Counted from the first letter of the stretch, positions 16,124 to 26,482 are shown. The stretch is 64,000 bases of DNA from Pandoraea captiosa (GCF_902459775.1 NZ_CABPSQ010000007.1:124001-188000); one strand, 5' to 3'. Made by a program: numbers and translations. The notes: generated by a model from the sequence alone, not told the origin.

Positions 16124-19054
16124 ATGCCCGGTATTTCCCCGTTCGTTAGCGCGGCGCCGCTAACGGTGCTGCCCATGGACACGATGACGGCCACGCGCCA
16201 TGACGCCGACGCGCACGCCAACGTCGACCGGTCGATCGATCCGCACCGCCTCCCATGGCCGACGATGGAGCACGACGTGCTCGCCTGCTTGTCGGCCCAG
16301 ACGGGGGCGGTCCACGCCACGCTTGCGAACGCGTCCGTGGTCGGTTGTGCAATGGCGCTTGGGGGCCAGTTCTCGGGGTGGCTGCGCTGGGGGACACCAT
16401 CGGCGCCTGCGCGCGATGCCGCGTTCCGCAAATCCGTCGCCGAGCTGCGATCGGCCGGGGTGTCGCAAGCGGTGATCGACAAGTTGGCGAACATCAATGA
16501 CGATGCCGTGGCACAAGCCGCCCTGTTCCGGCAGATTTTTCCGGAAATCTCCGATCGCGCGATGCTGGCGTGGTTGCGCCATCGCGACAAGCTCGACCCC
16601 CAGCGGCGCATCGATTTCAGCCAGTTCGCCATTGCCCTGAGAGGGCGGCTGAATGCCGCGCCGCTCACCGCGCCCGACGAAGTGCTGCGCGCGTTGCAGG
16701 TCGATGAATTGTTGCGTGTTATGGGATGCGACGCCAGACGGGCGTCGGAATCACGGCACGCCGATGGGCCGATGTCCCTCTCCCGGGCGATTCGCGATTT
16801 GAGAGTCTGGCTGCGCAGCGGCCGGCCGGGTGCGCTGACGGATACGCGGCCGATACCCGCCCGGCGACGCGAATTCGAGCACTGTGGGCAACGTGGCGAC
16901 GTCTGCGGCGTGGCAGGGACATCGCGCCCGCCCGAAAAGGGCAGCGACAAGAAGACGATTTGGCGGGCGCTCATGCGCGAGGGCTTCTCGCCGGCGCAGG
17001 CACTCGCCGCGCTAGGCGTGTTCCGCTTCGACAGGGCCGCTGCCGAGTATCTGGCTAACTTCGTGTCTTCGGCAGCGATGTCGGATGCCACGCGACGATG
17101 GGTTGCCCGGGAGCGGTGGCTCGCGGGCTTCACCCCCGAGCTTGCGCTGAAGTTCGTCCGCAACGCCGCGCGTCTGAAGGTTGAAGTGGCAAGGGCGCTG
17201 GAAAATACCGCGCTCTTCGGTCCGCCGCTGGCCGGCGGTTTTCGTGCAGCATCGTTCCACCTGGACCCGGCCGACCCGAAGGCGAGACGTCTGGCGCAAG
17301 CGTTCGTCCTCGAACGTCAGGCGCCTGCATGGGCATTCGATCATGTGGCGCCCTCGTCGGTACTCAAGTGGTACGGCCCAGATCGCGTGCCCGCCGATGC
17401 GAAGCGAATACACGTCATCAGTCGCACCGGGCGGCTGGTTCTGCCGGAGTGCATGCCGAATCTGGAAAGCCTGAGCGTCGAAGGCGAGTTGGACATCACG
17501 TTGCCCAAGTGGATGCCAAGGCTTCAGTCGCTCCACATCAAATGTGCGAGGCTGGGCGATGAGGTCGAACTTCCGGCGATGCCCGCGCTGAAAACGTTGC
17601 AGATCTATGGAACGGACGCGACGACGCTACGCCTGCACGGCGTAGATGTTGAAGATGGCGAATATGGTGCACTCGAAGAAATACGTATCTATGGAAATCC
17701 GTCGCTGCGCAGCGTGGTGTTCGAACCGGGCGCGCATCACGCGGCGTCGAGCGAGCGGCACAGCCCGTTGCGGATCATCACCCTCAGGGAAAACGTGCGC
17801 CTCCGGCACATTACGTTGCCTCTTGATTTGCGGGCGTGCGAGCGGCTCGACCTGACCCATAACGACCTCACCCGCGTGCCTCTGGGGCCGGCACATCGCG
17901 TGGATAACCTCAGAAGGCTGTACCTCGCGAAGAATCGTCTCTCGACACTGAGCGATTTGCCGGACATGCCGCGAATCGACTTCGTATCGCTTACCGCGAA
18001 CGAGTTCCGTCATGTGCCGAACTGGGTGTTGCGTCTGCCGCCGGGCCGAGGTGGCGGGCCGGCAGGCGCGGCCGGCGTGATGGTGAACATCGAGGACAAC
18101 CCGATTCCGGAGGCCATGGTGCGAGAGATCATGACGCTGGCGCAGCGCGAGCGCTGTGCGTTGATCTTCTTTTCCATCTGGTGCGGCGAACATGTGCCCG
18201 TACGCCCGCTCTCCGAAGCCGTCGCGGACTGGTTCGAGCTGAAGGACCAGCCCGCCCGGGCGGCCGCGTGGGCGAAGTTCTCGAACGAGGATTGCGCCGA
18301 AGAATTCTCCGCATTTCTGGACTACCTGCGTCGCACGGTCAATTACGGGAGCCAGACATTTCGCGAAGGCGTTGGAGAGTGGCTTGTGCGTCTGGAGGGC
18401 GACGATGCGCTTCGTGGCGACACACTCCCGCATAGCTACGGCTCGACACGCCGATGCGAGGACCGCGTGACATGGGCCTACGAGCAAATGAGACAACGGG
18501 CGTTGTGCGCCGATATTGCACGAGGTGACTACGACGATGACCTACCCGCCTTGAAGGCATTGATGCAGGGGTGCTACCGGCGCTCCGTTCTCGCGCAAAT
18601 TGCCTACGAGAAGGCGCGCACGCTCAAGTTCGTCGACGAGATCGAGGTGTACCTGGCGTACCAGATCAAATTGCGCAACGTACTGGGGCTGCCGATGGAC
18701 GCCGAAGACATGAGATTCTTCGGCGCGGCAGGCGTGACCGAGGAGGACCTCTCGAATGCGACGGCCCGGGTATTGCGCGAAGAGCGCGAAGCGTTGGCGC
18801 CGTATCTCTCCAACGCCGCACCGATGCAGGCGGCATTGCGGCGCGCGTTACCGCAAGCGTTCGCCGTGGCCGAGGCAAAACTACATGCGATGTCGGACGT
18901 CGATGCTTTCAACGCGCATGTGAAAACCTCCTTGCAACAGCGTCACCTGGAGGTCAACGACACCATGATTCGCGAGGCCGGGCGTAGCGTTCTCCACGAT
19001 CTGGTCCACGACTGCTACGGGCCGCTCGTCGAGGAATTGCTGGGCAGCGTGTGA
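16124..19054 (+). CDS. LRR-NEL E3 ubiquitin ligase, IpaH/SspH-like secreted effector
   Basis: The ATG at 16124 has AGGAG six bases upstream, giving 976 residues. Residues ~1-430 are unlike anything I recognise. Residues ~435-655 are leucine-rich repeats (LESLSVEGELDITLPKWMP, CERLDLTHNDLTRVPLG, NLRRLYLAKNRLSTLSDLP) ending in VNIEDNPIPEAM, like the last repeat of IpaH proteins. From ~690 to the end lies a complete NEL domain: LSEAVADWFELKDQ, EEFSAFLDYLRRTVNY, the catalytic CEDRV (Cys778, Asp780), KARTLKFVDEIEVYLAYQ and GVTEEDL. NEL enzymes transfer ubiquitin inside eukaryotic hosts after type III secretion. No signal peptide, secretion apparatus or chaperone is nearby. The gene is solitary, between a terminator and convergent rsmI. 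Confidence 0.9.
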   Translation: MPGISPFVSAAPLTVLPMDTMTATRHDADAHANVDRSIDPHRLPWPTMEHDVLACLSAQTGAVHATLANASVVGCAMALGGQFSGWLRWGTPSAPARDAAFRKSVAELRSAGVSQAVIDKLANINDDAVAQAALFRQIFPEISDRAMLAWLRHRDKLDPQRRIDFSQFAIALRGRLNAAPLTAPDEVLRALQVDELLRVMGCDARRASESRHADGPMSLSRAIRDLRVWLRSGRPGALTDTRPIPARRREFEHCGQRGDVCGVAGTSRPPEKGSDKKTIWRALMREGFSPAQALAALGVFRFDRAAAEYLANFVSSAAMSDATRRWVARERWLAGFTPELALKFVRNAARLKVEVARALENTALFGPPLAGGFRAASFHLDPADPKARRLAQAFVLERQAPAWAFDHVAPSSVLKWYGPDRVPADAKRIHVISRTGRLVLPECMPNLESLSVEGELDITLPKWMPRLQSLHIKCARLGDEVELPAMPALKTLQIYGTDATTLRLHGVDVEDGEYGALEEIRIYGNPSLRSVVFEPGAHHAASSERHSPLRIITLRENVRLRHITLPLDLRACERLDLTHNDLTRVPLGPAHRVDNLRRLYLAKNRLSTLSDLPDMPRIDFVSLTANEFRHVPNWVLRLPPGRGGGPAGAAGVMVNIEDNPIPEAMVREIMTLAQRERCALIFFSIWCGEHVPVRPLSEAVADWFELKDQPARAAAWAKFSNEDCAEEFSAFLDYLRRTVNYGSQTFREGVGEWLVRLEGDDALRGDTLPHSYGSTRRCEDRVTWAYEQMRQRALCADIARGDYDDDLPALKALMQGCYRRSVLAQIAYEKARTLKFVDEIEVYLAYQIKLRNVLGLPMDAEDMRFFGAAGVTEEDLSNATARVLREEREALAPYLSNAAPMQAALRRALPQAFAVAEAKLHAMSDVDAFNAHVKTSLQQRHLEVNDTMIREAGRSVLHDLVHDCYGPLVEELLGSV

Positions 19055-19195
19055 GGAAGGGCGGCGCGCCCTAGATTTGCCCAGAGCGCCCGAAGGCGCC
19101 GCTGAGCGCTTCAGTCCGTTGGGGAATCGCCGAGAATCGCACCGGACTTTTCTGGTTTTCAGTGCGTTGAATCGGCGGTGTCCGTCGAGCGATGC

Positions 19196-20080
19196 TCAGC
19201 CGCTCTTGAGGGCCAGCGCGCGTTCATAAAGGGCGTTTTTCGGCGCGCCGGTGATGGCGGCTGCGAGTTTGGCGGCGCTCTTCGTCGGCAACTCGGCAAC
19301 GAGCAGCGCGAGCACGCGCTGTGCGTGTGCGTCCACACCGTCGTCGCTCCCGGCGGACACCGCCCCGGAGATCGCCAGCACGAATTCACCGCGCTGCCGG
19401 TTGGCGTCCGCCTTGAGCCACGCCACACCTTCGCCCAGCGCGCACTCGTGAATGTCTTCGAAACGTTTGGTCAACTCACGTCCGATCAGCAGGCGCCGGT
19501 CGCCGCCCAGTCCCTCGGCCAGTGCTGCAACCGTTTCAACGATCCGGTGTGGCGCTTCGTAGAAGACCTGTGCGGAGGTCGAGCCGGCCAGCGCCGTGAT
19601 CGCCTGCGCGCGCTGCTGTGCCTTGGACGGCAGAAAACCCACGAAAGTGAACGTCTCCACCCATGCGCCCGCCGCCGAGAGCAGTGTGGTTATCGCGCTT
19701 GCGCCCGGTACCGGCACCACGCCCAGGCCCGCCGTGCGAACGGCGTCCACCAACCGTGCACCGGGATCGGAAATGCCGGGGGTGCCGGCGTCGGAGATGT
19801 AGGCGACTCGCTCGCCGCCGCGCAGACGCTCGACAAGGCGTGCGGCCGCTTCGTTTTCGTTGTGCTGGTGGGCCGCAATCAGCGGCTTGTCGATGCCGTA
19901 GCGCTGCAACAACAAGGCGCTGTTGCGCGTATCTTCGCAGGCGATGGCGTCGACCATGCCGAGGACGTGCAACGCGCGCACGGTGATATCGGCGGTGTTG
20001 CCCAATGGCGTGGCGACGACGTAAAGCGTGCCCGCCGGGTAATGCTGCCCCTCGGCGAGCGACATCAGACGATCATCCAT
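19196..20080 (-). CDS. rsmI: 16S rRNA (cytidine-1402-2'-O)-methyltransferase
   Basis: A SAM-dependent methyltransferase acting on C1402 in the decoding centre of 16S rRNA. The ATG at 20080 is preceded by GGGAG and gives 294 residues; the longer frame to 20155 adds a basic unconserved leader. [38 protein letters not shown] and VPVPGASA are the tetrapyrrole-methylase-fold motifs; FVGFLPSK and FYEAPHRI are specific to RsmI. It is divergent from yraN, the same arrangement as in many proteobacteria. Confidence 0.96.
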   Translation of the reverse strand: MDDRLMSLAEGQHYPAGTLYVVATPLGNTADITVRALHVLGMVDAIACEDTRNSALLLQRYGIDKPLIAAHQHNENEAAARLVERLRGGERVAYISDAGTPGISDPGARLVDAVRTAGLGVVPVPGASAITTLLSAAGAWVETFTFVGFLPSKAQQRAQAITALAGSTSAQVFYEAPHRIVETVAALAEGLGGDRRLLIGRELTKRFEDIHECALGEGVAWLKADANRQRGEFVLAISGAVSAGSDDGVDAHAQRVLALLVAELPTKSAAKLAAAITGAPKNALYERALALKSG

Positions 20081-20184
20081 CGCAGCGGTCTCCCGCAATC
20101 GAGGGCGTTGCGCGGCAGGGCGCGACGCACGTCGGGTGTGGAACGATGCCGGCATTGCCGGTCACGGAAAACTTGGGAACAACC

Positions 20185-20538
20185 ATGTCGAATCAGCTAG
20201 GAGTGTCCTTCGAGAGTCGCGCACAGACGTTACTGGAACGGCGCGGCTGGCGGCTCGTCGCCCGCAACTATCAGTGCCGCGGCGGCGAAATCGACCTCAT
20301 TATGCGGGATCGGACCGGGGTGCTGGTATTCGTCGAGGTGCGAGCGAGAGCGCGCAGCGACTTCGGCGGCGCGGCGCAGAGCATCACATATGCCAAGCGG
20401 CGGCGCCTCATGCTGGCTGCACGACACTATCTGCTGCGACGTCCGGCGGCGCGTTGTCGCTTCGACGTCGTGACCTTCGATGGGCGTCCGCCCGTGGTGA
20501 ACTGGCTGCCCGACGCCTTTCGCGCCGACGATCTGTGA
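20185..20538 (+). CDS. yraN: YraN family (UPF0102) endonuclease-like protein
   Basis: A 117-residue protein with the restriction-endonuclease-like fold: [20 protein letters not shown] followed by [10 protein letters not shown] gives the Glu-Asp and Glu-x-(Lys/Arg) catalytic pattern. [19 protein letters not shown] and [10 protein letters not shown] complete the family profile. The ATG at 20185 gives the usual length; an upstream ATG at 20146 would add 13 unconserved residues. It sits between rsmI (divergent) and diaA, as in E. coli, where its function is also unresolved. Confidence 0.93.
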   Translation: MSNQLGVSFESRAQTLLERRGWRLVARNYQCRGGEIDLIMRDRTGVLVFVEVRARARSDFGGAAQSITYAKRRRLMLAARHYLLRRPAARCRFDVVTFDGRPPVVNWLPDAFRADDL

Positions 20539-20700
20539 GGAAACCCGTGTCGGGCCACCCTGTTACACTTGCGAAGTTGCCGTCTTTTCATGTTGACGGC
20601 ATCTGAACGTCGGCCGCAAACGGCGTGTCCTCGGGCATCGAACGCCGCAGGGACGCCGCGGGGCCGGCAGCTTTTGCGATACCCTGGCAAACGACCATGA

Positions 20701-21294
<594 letters not shown>

Positions 21295-21414
21295 ACCTAT
21301 TGTCATCTTGAAGCGTCAAGATCATGTGACGGGCACCGGGTCGCGGGGGCGGGCGGTGCCGATTCGGCGCGGCGGGGGCCGTCCCGTTCGAACATCCAGG
21401 AAGGAGAAAGCCCG

Positions 21415-22197
21415 ATGAGTTTCCGACGCGTCCAAGGCGTTGTTAAGCCGCTTGCTGCGGCAGCGTTGATTGCTGCAACCCTGGCCGGTTGCGCCCCCAT
21501 CATTCTCGGCGGCGCCGCGACAGGCGCGCTCGTCGCCACCGACCGCCGCTCGGTCGGTGCGCAGACGGAGGACCGCGAGATTCAGGTCAAGGCCGAAGCC
21601 AATATCGCCAATACGCTGACCGACGACGCGGTGCACGTGAACGTGACCGTCTTTAACCGTCGCGTGCTGCTCACCGGTGAGGTTCCGAACGATGCCACCA
21701 AGCAGGCTGCCGTGAACATCGTCAAGCAGATCAGCAACGTGCGCGGCATCGTCGACGAACTCGCCATCGGACCGAAGAGCTCGTTCGGTTCGCGCTCGAA
21801 CGACGCCTGGATCACCAGCAAGGTCAAGGCCAACCTGATCAACACCAAGGAGATTTCGGCCAACGTCTTCAAGGTGGTCACCGAGCGCGGCGACGTCTAC
21901 CTGATGGGACTGGTCTCGCAGGAAGAGGGCACCATCGGCGCCAATGTGGCGAGCCGGGTCGACGGCGTGCAGAAGGTCGTCAAACTCTACGAATACGTGA
22001 AGCCTGAGGAGGCGCAGCGCCTGTCGACGGAGGCCCAGAAGAATCCGGCGCCCGCACAGCCTGAGGACCCCAACGCGGCAACGGTAACGACGACGCCCAT
22101 CGGCAACGAGACGGTGACGGCGAAGCCGCTATCCTCGCCGGCGCCGATCAGCGAAGGCCCGGTCAAGCCGGGACCGTCGAACAAGACCGGTAACTGA
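21415..22197 (+). CDS. dolP: BON-domain outer-membrane lipoprotein (DolP/YraP-like)
   Basis: A 260-residue lipoprotein with signal ALIAATLAGC as lipobox and two BON domains. The first, ~residues 55-125, contains NRRVLLTGEVPNDATKQAAV; the second, ~residues 130-200, contains VKANLINTKEISANVFKVVTERGDVYLMGLV. The first ~200 residues equal DolP, which supports outer-membrane integrity at the septum. The last ~60 residues are a Pro/Thr/Ala-rich tail absent from E. coli DolP. GGAAGGAG precedes the ATG. It is the last gene of the yraN-diaA-dolP group. Confidence 0.92.
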   Translation: MSFRRVQGVVKPLAAAALIAATLAGCAPIILGGAATGALVATDRRSVGAQTEDREIQVKAEANIANTLTDDAVHVNVTVFNRRVLLTGEVPNDATKQAAVNIVKQISNVRGIVDELAIGPKSSFGSRSNDAWITSKVKANLINTKEISANVFKVVTERGDVYLMGLVSQEEGTIGANVASRVDGVQKVVKLYEYVKPEEAQRLSTEAQKNPAPAQPEDPNAATVTTTPIGNETVTAKPLSSPAPISEGPVKPGPSNKTGN

Positions 22198-22222
22198 TTC
22201 GCCCGGCGCCTCGGCATCTTCC

Positions 22223-22774
22223 GTGCGCTCACGTCAGGGGAAAAGCCCGACAACGCATCGCCGCGATCGTTTGCGTCACCCCACGGTGAGGCAGGCGGTC
22301 GCGGCGGTGTTCGTTTCCGTCATCGGTTGTACGGCCATCGGTCTGGCCGTCGCGCAAACCCCCGAAGGCTCGGGCGTTCACGCGGCTTCGCCTGTCTATG
22401 TCGCAACGCCCACCGCCGAGTCGTCGACTTTGCGGTCGGACGCTAAACCGGCTGCTCAATTCGAACCCAGGTCGGACTCGCGATCGCGTCCCCAGCCCGG
22501 CTTGCCGTCGGGTGGACAACCCGACTGGCAGGCGCGCGACTGGGCCATGGCCTGCATGAGTTGCCACAACGCGGCGGCGCCGGTCACGGCGGGCAAGCGC
22601 GCCTTGCCGACGCTGGAGGGGCGTGCGGCGGCTGCGCTGATGGCGTCGCTTGTCGCCATGCGCGACGGGCGACAGCCCGCCACGTTGATGCCGCAGTTGC
22701 TCAAGGGCTATCGCGACGACGAGCTGCAACGCATTGCTGCCTACTTCGCCGCGCAGCCGCCCGCTTCCCCATAG
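22223..22774 (+). CDS. soxE: Class I c-type cytochrome, SoxE-like subunit
   Basis: A 183-residue secreted protein with a basic N-terminus and hydrophobic signal (VAAVFVSVIGCTAIGLAVAQ). One haem site, CMSCHNAAAP, lies near residue 112, and the distal methionine is probably in PATLMPQLLKGY. The segment between signal and haem is Pro/Ser-rich. The start is a GTG; a second GTG at 22286 is possible and neither has a good Shine-Dalgarno. It is 10 bp from the flavoprotein gene, so the pair should be the cytochrome and flavin subunits of a sulfide dehydrogenase (FccAB/SoxEF). Confidence 0.8.
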   Translation: MRSRQGKSPTTHRRDRLRHPTVRQAVAAVFVSVIGCTAIGLAVAQTPEGSGVHAASPVYVATPTAESSTLRSDAKPAAQFEPRSDSRSRPQPGLPSGGQPDWQARDWAMACMSCHNAAAPVTAGKRALPTLEGRAAAALMASLVAMRDGRQPATLMPQLLKGYRDDELQRIAAYFAAQPPASP

Positions 22775-22784
22775 GCCGGACAGC

Positions 22785-24107
22785 ATGCATCGTCGCCAAT
22801 TTCTCCTCGGTCTGCATTCGACGGCCGCGCTGCTCGGGATGTCCGGCATCTCGGGCACCTCGGGCATCTCGTCGGCCATGGCCGCTGCGCTCTGGCCGAC
22901 GCCGGTCAAAGGGCGCGCGCGCGTTGTCGTGATCGGCGGGGGATTCGGCGGCGCCACGGCCGCGAAGGCGCTGCGTGTGCTCTCGGGCAACACCGTCGAG
23001 GTCACGCTGGTAGAGCCGAACCCGGCATTCGTGTCCTCGCCTTTATCGAACCTGGTGGTCGGCGGCAATCTGCGGGTGAGCGATCTGACGGTGTCGTACG
23101 ACCGGCTCGTCGCGCGTCATGGAGTCGTGTGGCGGCGTACGCGCGCCGAGGCCATCGACGCCGATCGCAAGCAAGTCCGTCTCGCGGACGGCACACGCCT
23201 TGCCTACGACAAGCTAATCGTCTCGCCGGGCGTGTCGTTGCAACGCGAGGCCATCTCGGGCCTGAACGATCCCAAAATTCGCGAGGCGCTTCCGGTCGGC
23301 TGGACCGACGCGAGACAGAGCGCCTTGTTGCATGCCCGCCTCAAGGCGATGCCCGAGGGCGGGGTGTTCGCCATCACGATTCCCGAAGCGCCTTTTCGCT
23401 GTCCGCCCGCGCCCTATGAGCGGGCTTGTCAGGCGGCCGCATGGGTGAAGCGGCACAATCCCCGGGCGAAAGTCCTCGTCTTTGACGCCAACGAGCAGGT
23501 GCTGGCCGAGGCGGACCAGTTCCACGACGTCTGGCGCACGGAATTCGCTGGCATTGTGGAGTACCACCCGCAGTTCAACTGCACGGAGGTCACCGTCGAC
23601 GGCGCGCAGTCGATGGCGCGCTTCGAGTTAGGGGAGGAAGTGCGCGCCGACGTGCTGAACGTCATCGCGCCGATGCGCGCCGGTGATATCGCTGTACGGA
23701 GCGGCCTTGCAACGGCCAACGGGCGGTGGTGCGACGTCGACTTTCTGAGTTTCGCCTCCAGCACCCAGCCCGACATCCACATTCTTGGCGATGCCATCCA
23801 GATCGCGCCGCAGATGCCGAAGTCCGGCCACATGGCCAATCAGCACGGCAAGGTCTGCGCCGCCGCGATCGTGGCGACCCTGTCCGGTCGGCCGGTCAAT
23901 CCGGAGCCGCTTTACAGCAACACCTGCTACACGTTCGTTTCGGCTACCGAAGCGATGCATGTGGCGAGTGTGCATCGCTACGACGCATCGCAACGCACCA
24001 TGATGCCGGTGCCGGGCACGGGGGGCGCGTCGCCACGCGCCACCCGAGACGAATTCGCCCTGGGGCTCGCGTGGGCGCAAGGTATCTGGGCCGACATGCT
24101 GGCCTGA
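22785..24107 (+). CDS. soxF: Flavocytochrome c sulfide dehydrogenase, flavoprotein subunit (SoxF/FccB)
   Basis: A 440-residue periplasmic flavoprotein that oxidises sulfide and passes electrons to the adjacent cytochrome. It begins MHRRQFLLGLHSTAALLGMS, a Tat-type signal. VVVIGGGFGGATAAKALR is the FAD-binding Rossmann motif. EAPFRCPPAPYERACQAAAW carries the redox-active cysteine of the FCSD family, and FASSTQPDIHILGDAI plus MPKSGHMANQHGK lie in the second FAD half. The C-terminal TCYTFVSATEAMHVASVHRYD is the FCSD-specific cap. It is translationally close to soxE. Confidence 0.9.
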   Translation: MHRRQFLLGLHSTAALLGMSGISGTSGISSAMAAALWPTPVKGRARVVVIGGGFGGATAAKALRVLSGNTVEVTLVEPNPAFVSSPLSNLVVGGNLRVSDLTVSYDRLVARHGVVWRRTRAEAIDADRKQVRLADGTRLAYDKLIVSPGVSLQREAISGLNDPKIREALPVGWTDARQSALLHARLKAMPEGGVFAITIPEAPFRCPPAPYERACQAAAWVKRHNPRAKVLVFDANEQVLAEADQFHDVWRTEFAGIVEYHPQFNCTEVTVDGAQSMARFELGEEVRADVLNVIAPMRAGDIAVRSGLATANGRWCDVDFLSFASSTQPDIHILGDAIQIAPQMPKSGHMANQHGKVCAAAIVATLSGRPVNPEPLYSNTCYTFVSATEAMHVASVHRYDASQRTMMPVPGTGGASPRATRDEFALGLAWAQGIWADMLA

Positions 24108-24284
24108 TGCGCGTTTCGGCGGCGTTTGGAGGGGATTCTCTAAGCGCGGTAACGTATGTGCATCCGACGTGCTCGTTTGCGGTGTTGTCGCCGCGCCGCA
24201 AACCCCCGCTTTCCCCCGTTGACGGGGCCTTACCCCTCGCGGTTACACTGGCTCCACGAAAAAATAAGCGTTGGGGGGCATGGG

Positions 24285-26075
24285 ATGGCGCATCGCCAGG
24301 GAGAGTCCCGTCTTGCGTCACGCGTCACGCGTGAGGGCTCGGTCAGGTCTGTTCGTAATCGCAGTGTCGTACGCGTAGTCGAAGTCGTCGCCGTAGCCGC
24401 TGTATCCGCCGTATCGCTTTGCTCCCTGAGCCTGCTTGGCACGCAATACGCGTGGGCCGATGCCAGTCCGGTGCGTGGCGATCCGATGCAAAGCATTCCG
24501 AAGATCGAAGCGCCCAAGGCGCCGGCGCCGACGATCCACATTCAGCCGCCGACGCAGGAAGACGCACTCAAGGCCTTGCTGGCTCGCAAGATCACACCGC
24601 AGCGTTTCGGCATCGAGGGCGTGAAGTCACTGCCGTTCGAAGCGATTGCGGGGCTGTTCGCGCCGTTGGCGGGCAAGGAAGTGACCATCGGCGATCTGGT
24701 CGAAAAGGCCAATCAGGTCACGAAGATGTATCAGGACGCGGGTTATCTGCTGTCCTTCGCCTTCGTGCCCGCGCAGGATTTCGCTGATGGTTTCGTGCGT
24801 GTGACCGTCGTCGAAGGGTATATCTCCAGCACGAAGATCACCGGCACGCCGGGGCCGTCCGAGCAGCGCCTGCGCGACATCGCTGCGCACATCGAGGCGG
24901 AGCGGCCGCTGAAGCGCGCGACGTTCGAGCGCTATCTGAACCTGCTCACGCTCGTGCCCGGCATGAAGATCAAGGCCGATGTCCAGCCACCTACGCAGAC
25001 CGATGGCGCGACCGAACTCTCGCTCGACGTGTCGCGTCAACCGGTTGCGCTGGGCACATCGCTCTCCTACAACAACCCGGGCATTCGCGGTGTCTTCACG
25101 GTAACGAGCAACGCGCTCACGCCGCTCGGCGAGCAGATTCAACTAACCGCCATCGCGCCCAAGGGGCACAACGACGAAGAGTTTTACGCGGCGTCGTACG
25201 TTCAGCCGCTCGGCTCCGACGGGTTGCAGGCGCGCCTCGATGCGTCGCACTACCGCGGACAGCCGGACGATCAGGCGCTTGCCGGCCTCACGCGCCACCT
25301 CGACACCAAGCGCGTGGCGGTCAGCGTGTCATACCCGATCCTGCTCAACAATCAGCGCAGCCTGACGGTTAGCGGCGGCATGTACGGCGTGAATTCGCGT
25401 GACCGCTATGAGGTGCCGAATTCGCCGAACAACATCAGTTCGAAGACGAACGTGCGCGCCGGGCAGGTGCAGCTGGCGTACAACGAAGTCACCGAGAAGC
25501 AGACCCGCAGCGCCACCCTGGGTGTTTTCAAGGGTTTCAACGGGATGGGGGCGAACCAGTCGTATACGACGCAACCGGCAGGCATTCAGCAAATTCTGGG
25601 GCCGTACGATCTGTCGTTCTGGCGTTTCAATCTGGATGCGAAGCAGGGCGTGGTGCTGCCGTGGGAGTTCGGCGTGGTCGTCTCCGCCGGGGCGCAGTAC
25701 AGCGGCAACACGCTGCCGACCTCCGAACAGGCGACATTCGGCGGTCAGCGCTTCGGTCTGGGATACCCCGCAGGGGAAATTGCCGGGGACAAAGGGTGGG
25801 GCGCGTCCATCGAACTGAACCGGATGTTTCGCACCGACTTCCGATATCTGAAGACGATCCAGCCGTATCTGATGCTCGATACGGCCAAGGTCTATCTGAA
25901 CTACGGGCAACTGTTCCACAACCAACTCGCGTCCGTTGGGCTGGGCGTGCGGATCTCCGACAGCAAGTATTATTCGCTCGACCTCTCGATCGCGAAGCCG
26001 GTGGCCGATGCGCCGACCAATTCGCCGAACCGTCCGTTGCGCTTCAATGCCAACTGGTCTTATCAGTTCGAGTAA
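24285..26075 (+). CDS. Two-partner secretion outer-membrane transporter (TpsB, ShlB/FhaC family)
   Basis: The ATG at 24285 lies in a GGGGGG-rich context and gives 596 residues. After an unusually long basic leader and a signal ending near GTQYAWADA, a proline-rich linker precedes POTRA domains (residues ~90-240, with YQDAGYLLSFAFVPAQDF and DGFVRVTVVEGYISSTKITG). The rest is a 16-strand barrel containing the family LRLD-like and final-strand features; it ends SYQFE, an aromatic-terminated beta strand. TpsB proteins export a large TpsA exoprotein. No tpsA gene is present here, so the partner is elsewhere or absent. It splits the soxEF pair from the main sox operon. Confidence 0.88.
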   Translation: MAHRQGESRLASRVTREGSVRSVRNRSVVRVVEVVAVAAVSAVSLCSLSLLGTQYAWADASPVRGDPMQSIPKIEAPKAPAPTIHIQPPTQEDALKALLARKITPQRFGIEGVKSLPFEAIAGLFAPLAGKEVTIGDLVEKANQVTKMYQDAGYLLSFAFVPAQDFADGFVRVTVVEGYISSTKITGTPGPSEQRLRDIAAHIEAERPLKRATFERYLNLLTLVPGMKIKADVQPPTQTDGATELSLDVSRQPVALGTSLSYNNPGIRGVFTVTSNALTPLGEQIQLTAIAPKGHNDEEFYAASYVQPLGSDGLQARLDASHYRGQPDDQALAGLTRHLDTKRVAVSVSYPILLNNQRSLTVSGGMYGVNSRDRYEVPNSPNNISSKTNVRAGQVQLAYNEVTEKQTRSATLGVFKGFNGMGANQSYTTQPAGIQQILGPYDLSFWRFNLDAKQGVVLPWEFGVVVSAGAQYSGNTLPTSEQATFGGQRFGLGYPAGEIAGDKGWGASIELNRMFRTDFRYLKTIQPYLMLDTAKVYLNYGQLFHNQLASVGLGVRISDSKYYSLDLSIAKPVADAPTNSPNRPLRFNANWSYQFE

Positions 26076-26151
26076 CGTCGCACCGGCGAGAGGTATGCAT
26101 CAAGCGAGCCATTGGCCTGAGGCGAGCACGATGATCGCAATACAGCGTTGA

Positions 26152-26188
26152 GGACGGCGGCCGCCGCGTTCGCCGTCCGCTCGTTTTC
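26152..26188 (+). terminator. Probable intrinsic terminator after tpsB
   Basis: GGACGGCG (26152-26159) pairs with CGCCGTCC (26171-26178) and is followed by GCTCGTTTT. The T-tract is short, so strength is uncertain. The rest of the 26076-26624 interval is comparatively AT-rich and contains only the palindromes listed next. Confidence 0.6.
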
Positions 26189-26482
26189 CACTCGCCGCCT
26201 GCGGCTCCTTCGCTGACTTACCGCTTGCTTGCCTTCCCTATTCCCTATTTCCATATTTCCCGCTTTGCCGGGCAAACCTGGCGATCAGCGCTTTGCGGAA
26301 ATGCCGCCCTCCCGTCATTTTTCTTATCAGGTTTTTCCCTGATGCCTCAAACCGCCGTGCGTTCATGCATGCCAACGGATTCGTTGACGCAGGTGCAGAC
26401 TTGCACCGCGCAAGTGCATGACATGTGGTGCGCTATATCTCGCGGTATATATGGAATTGGCCATTTGCACGCTGCGCGGCGG

